Assembly: GCA_905160935.1 (NCBI GenBank)
Contig: CAJHZI010000794.1
Location: 595,001-659,000, forward strand
From: Enchytraeus crypticus
Lineage: Eukaryota; Annelida; Clitellata; Enchytraeida; Enchytraeidae
DNA length: 64,000 bases
Direction: 5' to 3'
Part shown: positions 54,811 to 64,000 of the stretch, one piece after another
Numbering within the stretch: position 1 is the stretch's first letter
How the letters are laid out: each line of letters opens with the position of its first letter
Translations under genes and position numbers: made by a program
The notes under the pieces: model-generated
What the model was told of the DNA's origin: nothing
Databases searched by the model: none
What the model saw: only the letters and a program-made list of their open reading frames with translations

Positions 54811-55131
54811 ATGACGCTGAACTGCAATAACTTCCAGAAAAATTTATCTGTGAGAATTTTGACCGAGGCAATCCGGAACACGTGGCAAAGATATGGTGGA
54901 AGGGGAGAGAGAGACGGAAAGAGGGCAAGACTGGCGTCCAAAGCCATCGATCGTAACCCGGTATGGCAGGTAGTAAATAGAATATTTTATTGGGGGTCAG
55001 GAGGTCAACAATACTCGCTTACGATGAAATCCCTTTTCTCGAATAAAATATCGGTTATGATCCGCAAACAGTGGCCAACTATAGGCAAAACTAACCAGCC
55101 GATGGTTCCTGTAGTAGAACCGGATGTCTAG
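54811..55131 (+). CDS. 106-codon ORF, hypothetical basic protein
   Basis: The ATG frame starts MTLNCNNFQKNLSVRILTEA and ends VPVVEPDV, then TAG. It has a basic patch, RYGGRGERDGKRARLASKA, that could act as a nuclear localisation signal, and several Trp residues (NTWQRY, NPVWQV, KQWPT). No recognised domain or membrane segment. AATAAA lies at 55281-55286, about 150 bases past the stop. CAG|GTAGTA inside the frame could be a donor, so it may be a 5' exon. A shorter overlapping frame (54618-54830) also looks protein-like, and length is within chance expectation. Confidence 0.3.
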   Translation: MTLNCNNFQKNLSVRILTEAIRNTWQRYGGRGERDGKRARLASKAIDRNPVWQVVNRIFYWGSGGQQYSLTMKSLFSNKISVMIRKQWPTIGKTNQPMVPVVEPDV

Positions 55132-55280
55132 TATTGGCTTAGAGATTAAAATAGTGGTTTAAAAGTGAACGTCTGCAGCATAAAATATAACCACAAGTTG
55201 TTTATAACAATACGTTTTGAGTGGTAAATTCAGTCATAGTAAACGTCAGTGCATTATTCATTTTTATTTTTTAGATCACA

Positions 55281-55286
55281 AATAAA
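55281..55286 (+). terminator. Candidate poly(A) signal
   Basis: AATAAA 150 bases beyond the ORF ending at 55131. In AT-rich DNA the hexamer is common. Confidence 0.2.
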
Positions 55287-55483
55287 TTTAAATAATTAAA
55301 TTATAATGTACTGTTAAAGAAACAATTACTTGAATTAACTATTGTCTAAAACAAATCAAGAGTTCTGAAAAATCTCTTATTCCACCTCGTTATATTTCTT
55401 TGAAAGTAGTTAGCATAGACTGAATCCGCTTAAAAGGGAAGAGATAAACAAGTATTTAATTAATATCTCTATAGAACCGTTTC

Positions 55484-55542
55484 TAAACTGTTGCTCAACT
55501 GTTGCCCAACTATTGCCCAACCGTTGCTCAAATGTTGCTTAT
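55484..55542. repeat. 12-13 bp minisatellite
   Basis: Five units of CTGTTGCTCAA/CTATTGCCCAA. Confidence 0.85.
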
Positions 55543-55873
55543 TTTGACAAGAACTACCCGATGTTTTAAAAGGACACTTTTTCGCTTACTGGGATCTTTA
55601 TTCGAAACGGCTGAGGATTGAATATAACGCAAACTGCACGTGTTCGAAAGGGTTATCAATAAATCAGATATATAGCAATACATCAATACTATAGGAAAGA
55701 ATAGTTGGCGCACAGCAATAGTTTCTGTGTTGTAAGTCAATCGGTCGCTCAAATTTCAATCTTGCAGAAAGATCTAGCTGCTACATAGGTTTGGCGATTC
55801 CACCGCTATGTCATTTGACTACCTTGGAATAGTTTAAATGAATTGTGCAATTTTTTCTTAATTAAAGCACGAG

Positions 55874-56008
55874 TTAAAAGTTGGCAAAGCTAATGCTAAT
55901 GTCAGTTTCGTTACTCGAAAGCGATGTCAGTGACGTGCGAGCTCAGGATTTGAACCCTGCACATACTGATCCCCGGTCGAGTATCTTACCGACATCGCCA
56001 CAAGTTCC
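55874..56008 (-). mobile_element. SINE family B, near full length
   Basis: Minus strand: GTGGCGATGTCGGTAAGATA, GGGTTCAAATCCTGAGCTCG, the full domain and an ATTAGCTTTGCCAACTTTTA end. The B box is intact. Confidence 0.88.
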
Positions 56009-56079
56009 GTATCCGAAAGTAATAAATATCATTAAGGACATATTGACCTACCGCTAGGCTGCAATCTAGAAAGAAATAT

Positions 56080-56165
56080 CCCGATAGAGAGATTGAGAGA
56101 AAGAAAGAGACTGAAAGAGAGAGAGAGAATGAGAGCGAGAGAGAGAGATTGAGAGTGAGAATATA
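56080..56165. repeat. (GA)n tract
   Basis: GA-rich with GAGATTGAGAGAAAGA sub-units. Confidence 0.88.
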
Positions 56166-56374
56166 TAATGTCAACATTATAGAGACCAGAAATTATAAGA
56201 GATCGAGAGAGATAATGCATAACGTCAGAGCAATAAAATCAGATCAATACGAGAGTGTAGCAGTTCAGCAGCAACTACAATACGCGTACGTCCATATTAC
56301 AATACGTTCACCGTACAGTGTCAGGGCAGTTCAACCGTTCAGAACAGATCGACCGTTAAATGCACGCTTCTAAT

Positions 56375-56500
56375 AAGGCGACTAAGCAGAAATTCAGGAT
56401 GGCAAAGGGAAACCACATCAGAAACCATATTTTCACTAAGTTAAAGCTACATTAAGGTTGGGAATAGGCTTAGCCTTTCTGATAGGATCAGAATGATCGA
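56375..56500 (-). repeat. Dispersed family E copy
   Basis: Minus strand: GATCCTATCAGAAAGGCTAA, then ATGTGGTTTCCCTTTGCCAT. Aligns with 26955-27110. Confidence 0.6.
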
Positions 56501-56509
56501 CCGTGTGCT

Positions 56510-57185
56510 CCTACTAGCAATGAAAATGAATTAAGTAGGATTATGTGTACTGAACCTGCAACTTTGCTGAATACCGAATAATATAAAGAGAATACTTCAT
56601 ATAGTACACAATGTTACGTATGTCTACCAGGTCTCCGATAATTACAGTACATTAAAGAGTGCAATACGCACTGATATCCTTTCAGCTTTTTTATGCAGAA
56701 CTTCAGTGTTTCTAGTATCAGTCGAGACAAGATAATTATATATAATCGATGACTTCGAATATATGAGACGATTGGAGTCTAAAAGTTAGAATACCGACCG
56801 CAACTGAATAAATTAATCTCAGAAATAACTTTGTTACATTTCTGATCTGATGCCTGCGAGGTTTCTTTTTCATTCAACACATCTGAGTATTAGCTCATCT
56901 TAAATAATAGCTAGTTAAATGTAAATTTTGCATTAGTTAATTGTGAATTTTGCATTAAAACAATTTAACTTTTATCTGGTCCAGCTTTGAAGAAGTAGAA
57001 TTACATATTTCTTCGAATTATTCTCTGAATTCAATCCTAATGACATACTATCATAATTATTATTATTATTTATTTATTCTGCATTCCATAATTTCTTTAA
57101 AACTCTTTTCCGTCATATGGCATGCAGTGCAATTTAATAGCCTTGTATTTTTTGTAGCAGGATGATATGCTAGAATATCCATACC
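56510..57185. other. AT-rich sequence, no gene seen
   Basis: No frame or repeat of note. Confidence 0.4.
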
Positions 57186-57189
57186 AACG

Positions 57190-57385
57190 TCAGAAAGGGC
57201 ATTCGGTTGGTGAGCGCCTAGGCTCCAGAAATTGCTTCAAAAATTTAAACGAATGGAATTCTCAAATAGAGGATTGGCTGGTGGTGTGATATAGGACAGA
57301 GAAGATTTGAGACAGTCTATTTGTACCCCGACCCTGGTTAAACTGGGATTCAAGGGATGATGATGATGGTGATGATGATGATGAT
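57190..57385 (+). mobile_element. Dispersed family G, longest copy with (GAT)n tail
   Basis: GGGCATTCGGTTGGTGAGCG, GCTCCAGAAATTGCTTC, GACCCTGGTTAAACTGGGAT, then GATGATGATGG repeats. It contains about 60 bases (near GGATTGGCTGGTGGTGTG) that the copy at 24838 lacks. Confidence 0.78.
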
Positions 57386-57629
57386 ATGCTAGAATCTAAG
57401 TCCGAAATACCAAGGTATCCGTACTAAACTGTTCCATGTTTCGTAGAATGAAAACTGTAAAAAAACTGATCTGTTAGACGGTAGCTTGAGTTTGTCGCGT
57501 CGTCTCGAAGAAACGCCTGGTGTTTATAACATTAGCAGTACACATTAATCCTACCTACACATATCCACAACGTCCATAAGCCCAGCATAGGAACGAAAGA
57601 TATAACCGTTTTTCTACCATATCTTTCAG

Positions 57630-57764
57630 AGGCCACAGGAAGGCTGTTTGAAGAGTCCAACTGCCTGGAAGAATCCTGTCTGTGCTTTATTCCACAATCA
57701 AGTGGTTGTTGAAGCGCAGACCTGCTTTACAACATCAGCAAACACTCGCTTTTTCATTTTATAA
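57630..57764 (+). CDS. Candidate terminal coding exon
   Basis: A strong acceptor, TTTTTCTACCATATCTTTCA plus G, ends at 57629. The following frame, phase 0, reads RPQEGCLKSPTAWKNPVCAL, then QVVVEAQTCFTTSANTRFFI and a final Leu before TAA at 57762-57764. It has three Cys and no recognised family. I see no AATAAA close by and no partner exon. GC content is higher than the flanks. Acceptor quality is the main evidence. It could also be a fragment of an unrecognised retroelement. Confidence 0.3.
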   Translation, partial: RPQEGCLKSPTAWKNPVCALFHNQVVVEAQTCFTTSANTRFFIL

Positions 57765-58099
57765 GAGTTCAGCCCATGACAGCATAGCAGCTGCATGATC
57801 CTATATAAAATAACGCGACTATTAAGACAATCTGTCGATCTGAACAGGGTTAGAAGCTGTTCAGATTAACATACTCGAGAATAACTTCAATTTCCAATTA
57901 AAATATTGAAATTACAAATTGATAATTTAAATATAAATAACCAATGCTAGTATGTACAGTACATTAAGCCGCTCAATCTATTCCATTACAATATACCCTC
58001 TATGTACAGTGCCGTGCGTACTAACTGACAAAGTCCAATAAAAGCAACAACAACAACAAAAGCCAGACAACAGCAAACAACATCGACATTAGAATACCA

Positions 58100-58263
58100 G
58101 TGCTTTCATCAGTTGAAGTGGCACCACATTGAACCTGCAGCATGGAGAACAACGGGCGGGTCGTCACACAGAGCAACAACACCCCTGTACTGTAAGTTCT
58201 TCTGCGCAACGACAAAACGTGACCCTCCGGTCAACGATCTGCTAAATACAGTCGCGCAAATGA
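58100..58263 (+). other. GC-rich segment with a protein-like frame
   Basis: The plus frame reads CFHQLKWHHIEPAAWRTTGG, then PLYCKFFCATTKRDPPVNDL and ends VAQMN, TAA. The region just upstream (58020-58100) has an (AAC)n run and AACATCGACAT resembling inverted family F, so the whole block may be a transposable element. A minus frame over the same bases (58021-58215) ends in a Leu run from the AAC repeat. Confidence 0.25.
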
Positions 58264-58375
58264 ACTAAGATACATAACTTCATATATAAGATACAGATAT
58301 AAGATAATAATATAAGATCTTCATATATAAGATAACTTCATATATAAGATTATGTATATAACTTAATTACTTGAT
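58258..58375. repeat. ATAAGATA-type repeats
   Basis: Units of ACTTCATATATAAGATA with variants. Confidence 0.8.
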
Positions 58376-58829
58376 CAGTAGGCCTAATGTCCCATTCGTG
58401 AGCAAGATAGGAGTCTACGTAGAAATTTATACCTTGATCTAATCATACAATAACAGACCTAAAGATACATCCGCGCAAGCTTACAATCATAAATCTTAAG
58501 CAGATATCAATCTTTCACATCCGCTAAGTCTCCTTAGATGAAATAACAAGAGCTAAATCCAGATTTATTTTAGAATATAACTATCTCTATTTCAAACAGC
58601 AGCAGACGAGTAAAGCAGCGCATGCAGCTGCTGCAGCATTGTTGTATTTGAACAGAATCAACAGTGATCGTCCTGAGAACTGATGTACAGTCACGCGACA
58701 AACAATCAATCCTTACCAGAATTTTCCGCATTCAAGCTGCACTATATTTATCGAACATGATCACACGCCCAATAGACCCCCCCATATCTACCCCACTGTT
58801 CTCTGTCCAATGATTGTATCCTACCATTA

Positions 58830-59282
58830 TATCGATGTATTGCTATCAATGTATTGGTATCGATGTATTACAATCGGTGTTTTGCTATCGATGTATTGCT
58901 ATCGATGCATTTCTATCCATGTAATGCTATTGAGGTATTTTTATCGAGGTATTGCTATCAATGTAGTGCCATCGATGTATTGCTAACGATGTAATGCTAT
59001 TGAGGTATTGCTATCGAAGTATTGCTATCAGTATATTACTATCGATGTATTGCTATATATGTCTTACTATCAATGTAGTGCCATCGATGTATTGCTAACG
59101 ATGCAATGCTATTGAGGTATTGCTATCGAAGTATTGCTATCAGTATATTACTATCGATGTATTGCTATATATGAATTACTATCAATGTATTGCTATCAAT
59201 GTATTGCTACCGAAATATTTCTATCAATGTAATGCAATCGATGTATTTCCATCGAAATATTGCTATCCATGTATTGCAGTTT
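58830..59282. repeat. 14-bp satellite with 112-bp higher-order unit
   Basis: About 32 units of ATCGATGTATTGCT. A run of eight monomers starting at about 58961 (ATGTAGTGCCATCGATG) recurs at about 59073 with very few changes, exactly 112 bases later. Confidence 0.93.
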
Positions 59283-59619
59283 AAAATAGGTTCATAGAGA
59301 CAGACACTACCACGTCCAGTACTGAATTTTTAGGGAGATCAACAGCAGATAGTCTTTTAACAGATTAGACATTTTCCACAAAAAATTAAATTGGCAAACT
59401 CTTTCCCGCAGCTCTGATAGCCTATTAGCTCCCGAGGGGTTCTGGACACGCCCCCCCGGTATTTATCTATTTTCATATAGAGAGTAGGAAATACAGAGAA
59501 AATCACCTCATGCAAAGGTGAACATGTAAACGAAAAATGCGTTAATAGTTTCTAAACTATTAATATTACTTGCAAGGGACTACAGCCGCAAAAAGTACAA
59601 AGTTTTCCTAATATTATAT

Positions 59620-59840
<221 letters not shown>

Positions 59841-59889
59841 TATATACATACAGAACTGCCCATACGCATAGCTCTACTACGATGCAGTA

Positions 59890-60050
59890 GCAATGCCCCT
59901 GGGGGTTAAGGGCAATGATAAACTGAGCGGGATATTGACGTAGAGATAGTGAAGGTTGATGGATCCGGTGGGACTCGTGTATCCGGGCTATCCAGTCAAC
60001 GGGGACGTCCGGATAAGTCCTCTAATATTAAACTGAACGCCGGATGATAG
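59890..60050. other. GC-rich unique segment
   Basis: Contains GATCCGGTGGGACTCGTGTA and AACGGGGACGTCCGGATAAG. An open minus frame crosses it (DVPVDWIARIHESHRIHQPS) but runs into the TA repeats. No assignment. Confidence 0.25.
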
Positions 60051-60094
60051 ATCGACAACAACTATAGATATAATACATTATACCTACATAAGTA

Positions 60095-60300
60095 TATACT
60101 GCATATACGTACACATTTGTAATACTGCATATGCGTACACATGTATATACTGCATATACGTACACATGTATATACTGCATATATGTACACATGTATAATA
60201 CTGCATATACGTACACATGTATAATACTGCATATACGTACACATGTATATACTGCATATACGTACACATGTATATACTGCATCTGCATATACGTACAGTG
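60095..60300. repeat. 23-25 bp minisatellite
   Basis: Eight units of ATACTGCATATACGTACACA plus TGTAT. Confidence 0.92.
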
Positions 60301-60345
60301 CGCGATGTTGTCGTTGACAACAGTATCACTTTAGTTGACTCGCTA
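60296..60345 (+). repeat. Dispersed family F copy with dyad
   Basis: GTGCGCGATGTTGTCGTTGA, then CAACAGTATCACTTTAGTTG. Same dyad as at 7745. The minisatellite upstream ends in this copy. Confidence 0.6.
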
Positions 60346-60540
60346 ATGTACTAGCTACTGTATATGTGCAGAAGTTGAAATAGTCAAGTAATTTTAAACT
60401 ATTCAAAATTACTCCAATTTTACCCAAGACATACTCTCAATTCATTTTTAAACTACTTCACTTTTCAACTCAGTCCATCTTTTAACTAATCACTTTGTAG
60501 GCCCCGCCTACATAACATTTACATGTATCAGGTTTTACAT

Positions 60541-60845
60541 GTATCTCTCTCTCTCTCTCTCACTCTCTCTCTCACTCTCTCTCTCTCACTCTCTCTCTCT
60601 CTCTCTCTCTCTTAGTGCACTGCCAACTGGCAGGTCCATGATATATAACGCCTTCACTCTTCTCTGTCCTCGGCGTTGCTGTTCATTTCCACATATGAGT
60701 GAATCTTTAAATCATCTAACATACCTAATCTCGGTCTGCCTCGGCCTCTTTTTCCTTTCATTCTACCTTTCTCTATTCATTTTACCTATCTGTATTAATA
60801 GACCTTCCCCCCTTAGAATGTGTCTATCCAACTCTTCTTCCTATT
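60541..60845 (-). mobile_element. Retroelement family D, RT C-terminus with long (GA)n tail
   Basis: The minus strand encodes RGRGRPRLGMLDDL, then EMNSNAEDREE, a TGA where the family has TGT or TGG, then RRYISWTCQLAVH and TAA. A GA tail of about 70 bases directly follows the stop (60545-60612). One nonsense change makes this copy inactive. Sequence beyond about 60750 is diverged. Confidence 0.82.
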
Positions 60846-61279
60846 TCTTAATACATTTATATGTATAAATTTATTGCATGCATTAAATGCATTTATTTAA
60901 TGCATTTATTCATATACATGTATATACAGTGTGTAATTGCACTATATTGACGTGTTAGAGTTGCAGTGATATTCAGAATAGAGTGGCGCTTTCTCTATCG
61001 CTTCATAGGTGTCGTCTGAGTGCTGTATAGTTGAAGATCAGCTCTAGTAATTTTGTAATTTTATAATTTTAACTGTTGTATGATGACAATTTGAACTCCA
61101 TAGGCGTAAACTAATCTGTGCGGTGCATTCAATTGGAAACCTTAATGCAGAAATTTGTAATTAATGTTGAGAAATCCCGCTATGAGAGCTGTGAGAGAAA
61201 TGGATCGAATTACATTAAGTAAGTATTGAGGTTTATACCTGTGACATTAGCAGCTCTGTCTCTTAACATTCCAAATTAG

Positions 61280-61317
61280 TCTCTCTCGCTCTCTCATTCT
61301 CTCTCGATCTCTCTCTA

Positions 61318-61353
<36 letters not shown>

Positions 61354-61520
61354 GCTCTCTCTCTCTTTGACTTTCTCCTTCTCTTGTTCTTCTCTCTCCT
61401 CTCTCTCTACCTCTATCTCGCTCTCTATCTTGCTCTCTTTCAGCGTACTGACTAACGGCAGGTCCAAGGCATATAATTCATCCAATCATCTCTAATTTTT
61501 CTATAAAATTCTTAGTCTCA
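61280..61520 (-). mobile_element. Retroelement family D, decayed, with long (GA)n tail
   Basis: The minus strand keeps ATATGCCTTGGACCTGCCGT and CAGTACGCTGAAAGAGAGC. A (GA)n-rich stretch of about 160 bases follows, ending near 61280. Confidence 0.65.
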
Positions 61521-61643
61521 TGGTCTACTAAACGGCTGAAACTAGGTAGAATTATCAACTCTTTCTTTCCAATCAGATATGATGTCTCCACCTCGTGTTA
61601 CTGATATGAGAAAGTTTATTACTCTTATCACCCAGTCATAAAC

Positions 61644-61790
61644 AAAGTAAAAAAAATCATTATAGTGAAACGATCAACTATATTGATATCTATCACTTTC
61701 AATACCACATGTCTACACAGCCAAGCAACTTAGACCATATTCCGTATAACTAGTCCAGTGAATGTACGAGATTTTTACGAGATATGAGAT
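61644..61790 (-). mobile_element. SINE family A, 3' two thirds
   Basis: Minus strand: CATTCACTGGACTAGTTATA, GACATGTGGTATTGAAAGTG, AACTATAATGATTTTTTTTA. The tRNA-like head is missing. Confidence 0.8.
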
Positions 61791-62105
61791 TTTGTACATT
61801 GCTTTCACATTGGGATAATTTACATTTAAAAGAACGAATTTTGATGGCTGGTCAGTCTTTGCAATCCTCTAACAATTGAGACTCATTTTAACTAAACTAT
61901 TGACAACTTTAGAAAGAAATTTCTACATCGAAAAAGAATTCTTCGGATATGCTAATCTACCGAGAACAAAGCTACTCGTTGCGGAATAAAAGATTTCACA
62001 TAATCCCAAATATCATGTTCATTCTGGAATCGACGAAATGATTTACAGTGAAACTTAAAAAGAAGAAAATTTAAAGTCATTGTTATCTGAAAGTGGCAAT
62101 AACAA

Positions 62106-62107
<2 letters not shown>

Positions 62108-62171
<64 letters not shown>

Positions 62172-62275
62172 CAGAGAGAGAGCCAGAGAGAAAGAGAGTG
62201 AATTAAACGAGAGGGAGAAAGAGAGAGACAGCGATAAAGAGACACAGAGAGAGAGAGAGAGAGAGAGAGACAGCA
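62108..62275. repeat. (GA)n tract
   Basis: Over 60 bases of pure GA, then interrupted units. Confidence 0.95.
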
Positions 62276-62755
62276 AGATTGGCAGACAGATTGACTAAAT
62301 CTTTCAAAAATCAAACATAGTCATGGTGGAACTTATAGCAGGTATATCCGATGATTGGGATAGACAGATAAAAGTTACAAATAGACTAAAATGTTACATC
62401 GTATTCTAAAATATCTACAAAATATATTGTAACCGTTCAGCATTTTGCTCCGTGCACATTTCTGATGTTGTATGTTTACCAGAGATACCTATGTTGGATT
62501 TCTGGATAAAAAAACAAATTTGTAGTAAAAAGATTTAAAATGGAAAGTCAGAAATAGATAGGAGAGAAATTGAAAGACAAAGGAAAGAAAATGTGAGAGA
62601 GAAAAAGAGAGAAATATAGAATATAGAGAAACAAAAGAAAAAGGAAGAACTTGTCAGAGTGAACCACAAATGAATGATTTCATGTCTAAAATGAAACCCA
62701 CTGAGACTTCGCTCTGGTTGCTGCATCTGACATCATCAAACCCAGGATAAAGCCG

Positions 62756-62887
62756 AAAAAAAGCTAATGTAAACGTTAGTTTCCTCACTCGAAAGCGATG
62801 TTAGTGACGGGGAGAGTCCAGGATTAGAACCCCGCACATACTGATCCGCGGTCGAATATCTTACCGACACCGCCACTGACTCCAGCC
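62756..62887 (-). mobile_element. SINE family B, near full length
   Basis: Minus strand: GGCTGGAGTCAGTGGCGGTG, GACCGCGGATCAGTATGTGC, GGGTTCTAATCC (one B-box change), the full domain and a TTACATTAGCTTTTTTTCGG end. Confidence 0.88.
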
Positions 62888-63074
62888 AGTGACGGTGTTG
62901 TGGATGAAGTGGATGAAGCAGTAGGAGCCTTGCCGTGCAACAACAACAACATCGGTAATAGTATCGACGATGAAAATATTGGCAAGATGAAAAGGTAAAG
63001 AACGGAAGTTGAAAAGAAATAGGAATAAATAACGAGTTACTAGATTGTAACAGTTCCCTCTCTCACTTCATAGA

Positions 63075-63250
63075 TCAACAAGTTAATTCCTTCACAAAGT
63101 CAATGCTTTATCCATACCATATATAGTGTATAGCCTGAGAAAAGTATGTCTTCTGAGATGGTTTCTCGTTGGCTTCCTCAGTTCTTGCTCGGTCGCCTCT
63201 TACGACAAGTGCAGTTAGCGGTTGTTCTATTCTGCAGGGTCCCTGACATG
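63075..63250 (+). repeat. Dispersed family E, longest copy
   Basis: AAGTTAATTCCTTCACAAAG, GAGATGGTTTCTCGTTGGCT, TTGCTCGGTCGCCTCTTACG and ACAAGTGCAGTTAGCGG. Confidence 0.7.
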
Positions 63251-63340
63251 GCACGGGACACAATCACTTTTGCTATCGTGACCGTAATCACAGTGACTAC
63301 TTATATTTTCATAACGCTCTGAGTAGCAGGCTTCTCTTAA

Positions 63341-63480
63341 GTGACTGGATTCAGTTGCAACGTCAGCAAGATACTCGGCCGAGGATCAGAATGTGCAGGG
63401 TTCAAATCCTGGGCTCGCCCGTCACTGACATCGCTTTTGGGTGAGGAAACTGACGATAACCTTGGTTTTACCAGCTTAGT
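63341..63480 (+). mobile_element. SINE family B, near full length
   Basis: GCAACGTCAGCAAGATACTC, GGCCGAGGATCAGAATGTGC, a perfect GGTTCAAATCC B box, GGCTCGCCCGTCACTGACAT and GATAACCTTGGTTTTACC. Confidence 0.88.
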
Positions 63481-63719
63481 AAACAGAAATTCAGCCTTCA
63501 GTCTATCATGACTCTATGGCTTCAGCAACGCTACTGTTACCAATAACAGAAGCTGTAAAACTGACTTTCCCAATACACCCAGCTTAATTAACAAACCGTA
63601 GCTAGAAGTTTGGTCAAAATATCGAAGTCCAAGAAACTTTAACATTAGAGAACAGAAGAATTTAAATACAGCTCGTACCATTGATTTCCCTTAGCTTCAG
63701 TGTAAAATGCCGTCATTGC

Positions 63720-63912
63720 ATCATACGTATTTGTGTCTACTACGTCATAAGTACTGTATCTACAACGTCATAAGTACTAGTGTTAAATACGTCACAATTA
63801 CTCGTATATACAACGTCATAAATACTTGTATCTAATACGTCATAAGTACCTGTATCTACAACGTCAGAAGTACTTGTATCTACAACATCATAAGTACTTG
63901 TATCTATCAACC
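63720..63912. repeat. 24-25 bp minisatellite with ACGTCA words
   Basis: Seven or eight units of ACGTCATAAGTACTTGTATC plus TACA. Each unit carries a TGACGT/ACGTCA half site like those bound by CREB/ATF factors. Nothing here shows that it works as one. Confidence 0.9.
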
Positions 63913-63971
63913 TCCTACCAACCAGGGCTAACTACTTCTGGTCACCCCTTAACCTTCCTGTAAAAAAGTAA

Positions 63972-64000
63972 AAAAGTAAACACGCAATGATCAACTATAT
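63972..64000 (-). mobile_element. SINE family A, 3' end, cut by window edge
   Basis: Minus strand begins at the edge with ATATAGTTGATCATTGCG and ends TGTTTACTTTT, the family A terminus. The rest lies beyond the window. Confidence 0.75.

Overview
The window looks like intergenic and intronic DNA from an AT-rich metazoan nuclear genome. There are no bacterial-style operons, Shine-Dalgarno sites, rRNA genes or intact tRNA genes. Instead it holds tRNA-derived SINE copies on both strands, 3' remnants of an RTE-like non-LTR retrotransposon, very dense (GA)n, (TA)n and minisatellite tracts, and a few short exon-like ORFs with splice-site-like flanks. The SINE style, with a 45-bp domain shared between families that have different heads and tails, is what is known from molluscs and other lophotrochozoans. 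A gastropod-like mollusc is my best guess, inferred from repeat style only.

Layout. 0-6 kb: (TA)n, SINE copies and an 85-100 bp minisatellite built around (GA)n. 6-7.6 kb: a less repetitive, relatively GC-rich stretch with a TATA-like promoter, two short ORFs and a near-perfect 22-bp dyad. 7.9-10.9 kb: the best protein-coding evidence in the window. This is a minus-strand gene with a long terminal exon (8217-9158), preceded by a large 21-bp-unit array (9850-10690) and a possible first coding exon (10698-10826). 11-29 kb: SINE and retroelement remnants, satellites and two weak exon candidates. 29.6-38 kb: minisatellites, including a 1.4-kb array of 22-bp units. 38-48 kb: quieter AT-rich sequence with a candidate terminal exon (40797-41119), the longest reverse-transcriptase remnant (41228-41925) and a 74-bp dimeric satellite. 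48-64 kb: more SINEs, a 14-bp satellite with an eight-unit higher-order repeat, and three candidate coding segments (54811-55131, 57630-57764, 58100-58263).

Six dispersed families, named A to G here without D, recur in the window, plus a retroelement family D. A and B are tRNA-derived, with recognisable Pol III A and B boxes. C shares a central domain with B but ends in (ATTG)n or (ATT)n. D is the C-terminus of a non-LTR reverse-transcriptase ORF whose stop codon runs straight into (GA)n. E, F and G are short dispersed families of unknown type. Several (GA)n tracts are therefore retrotransposon tails, not independent microsatellites.

Limits. At about 63% A+T, chance ORFs of about 100 codons are expected several times in 64 kb on six frames. 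ORF length alone is therefore weak evidence, and most coding calls here have low confidence. I found no operon-like or defence-like system. The most unusual items are the heptad-coding array locus, the shared SINE domain, and the retroelement whose stop codon abuts its microsatellite tail.
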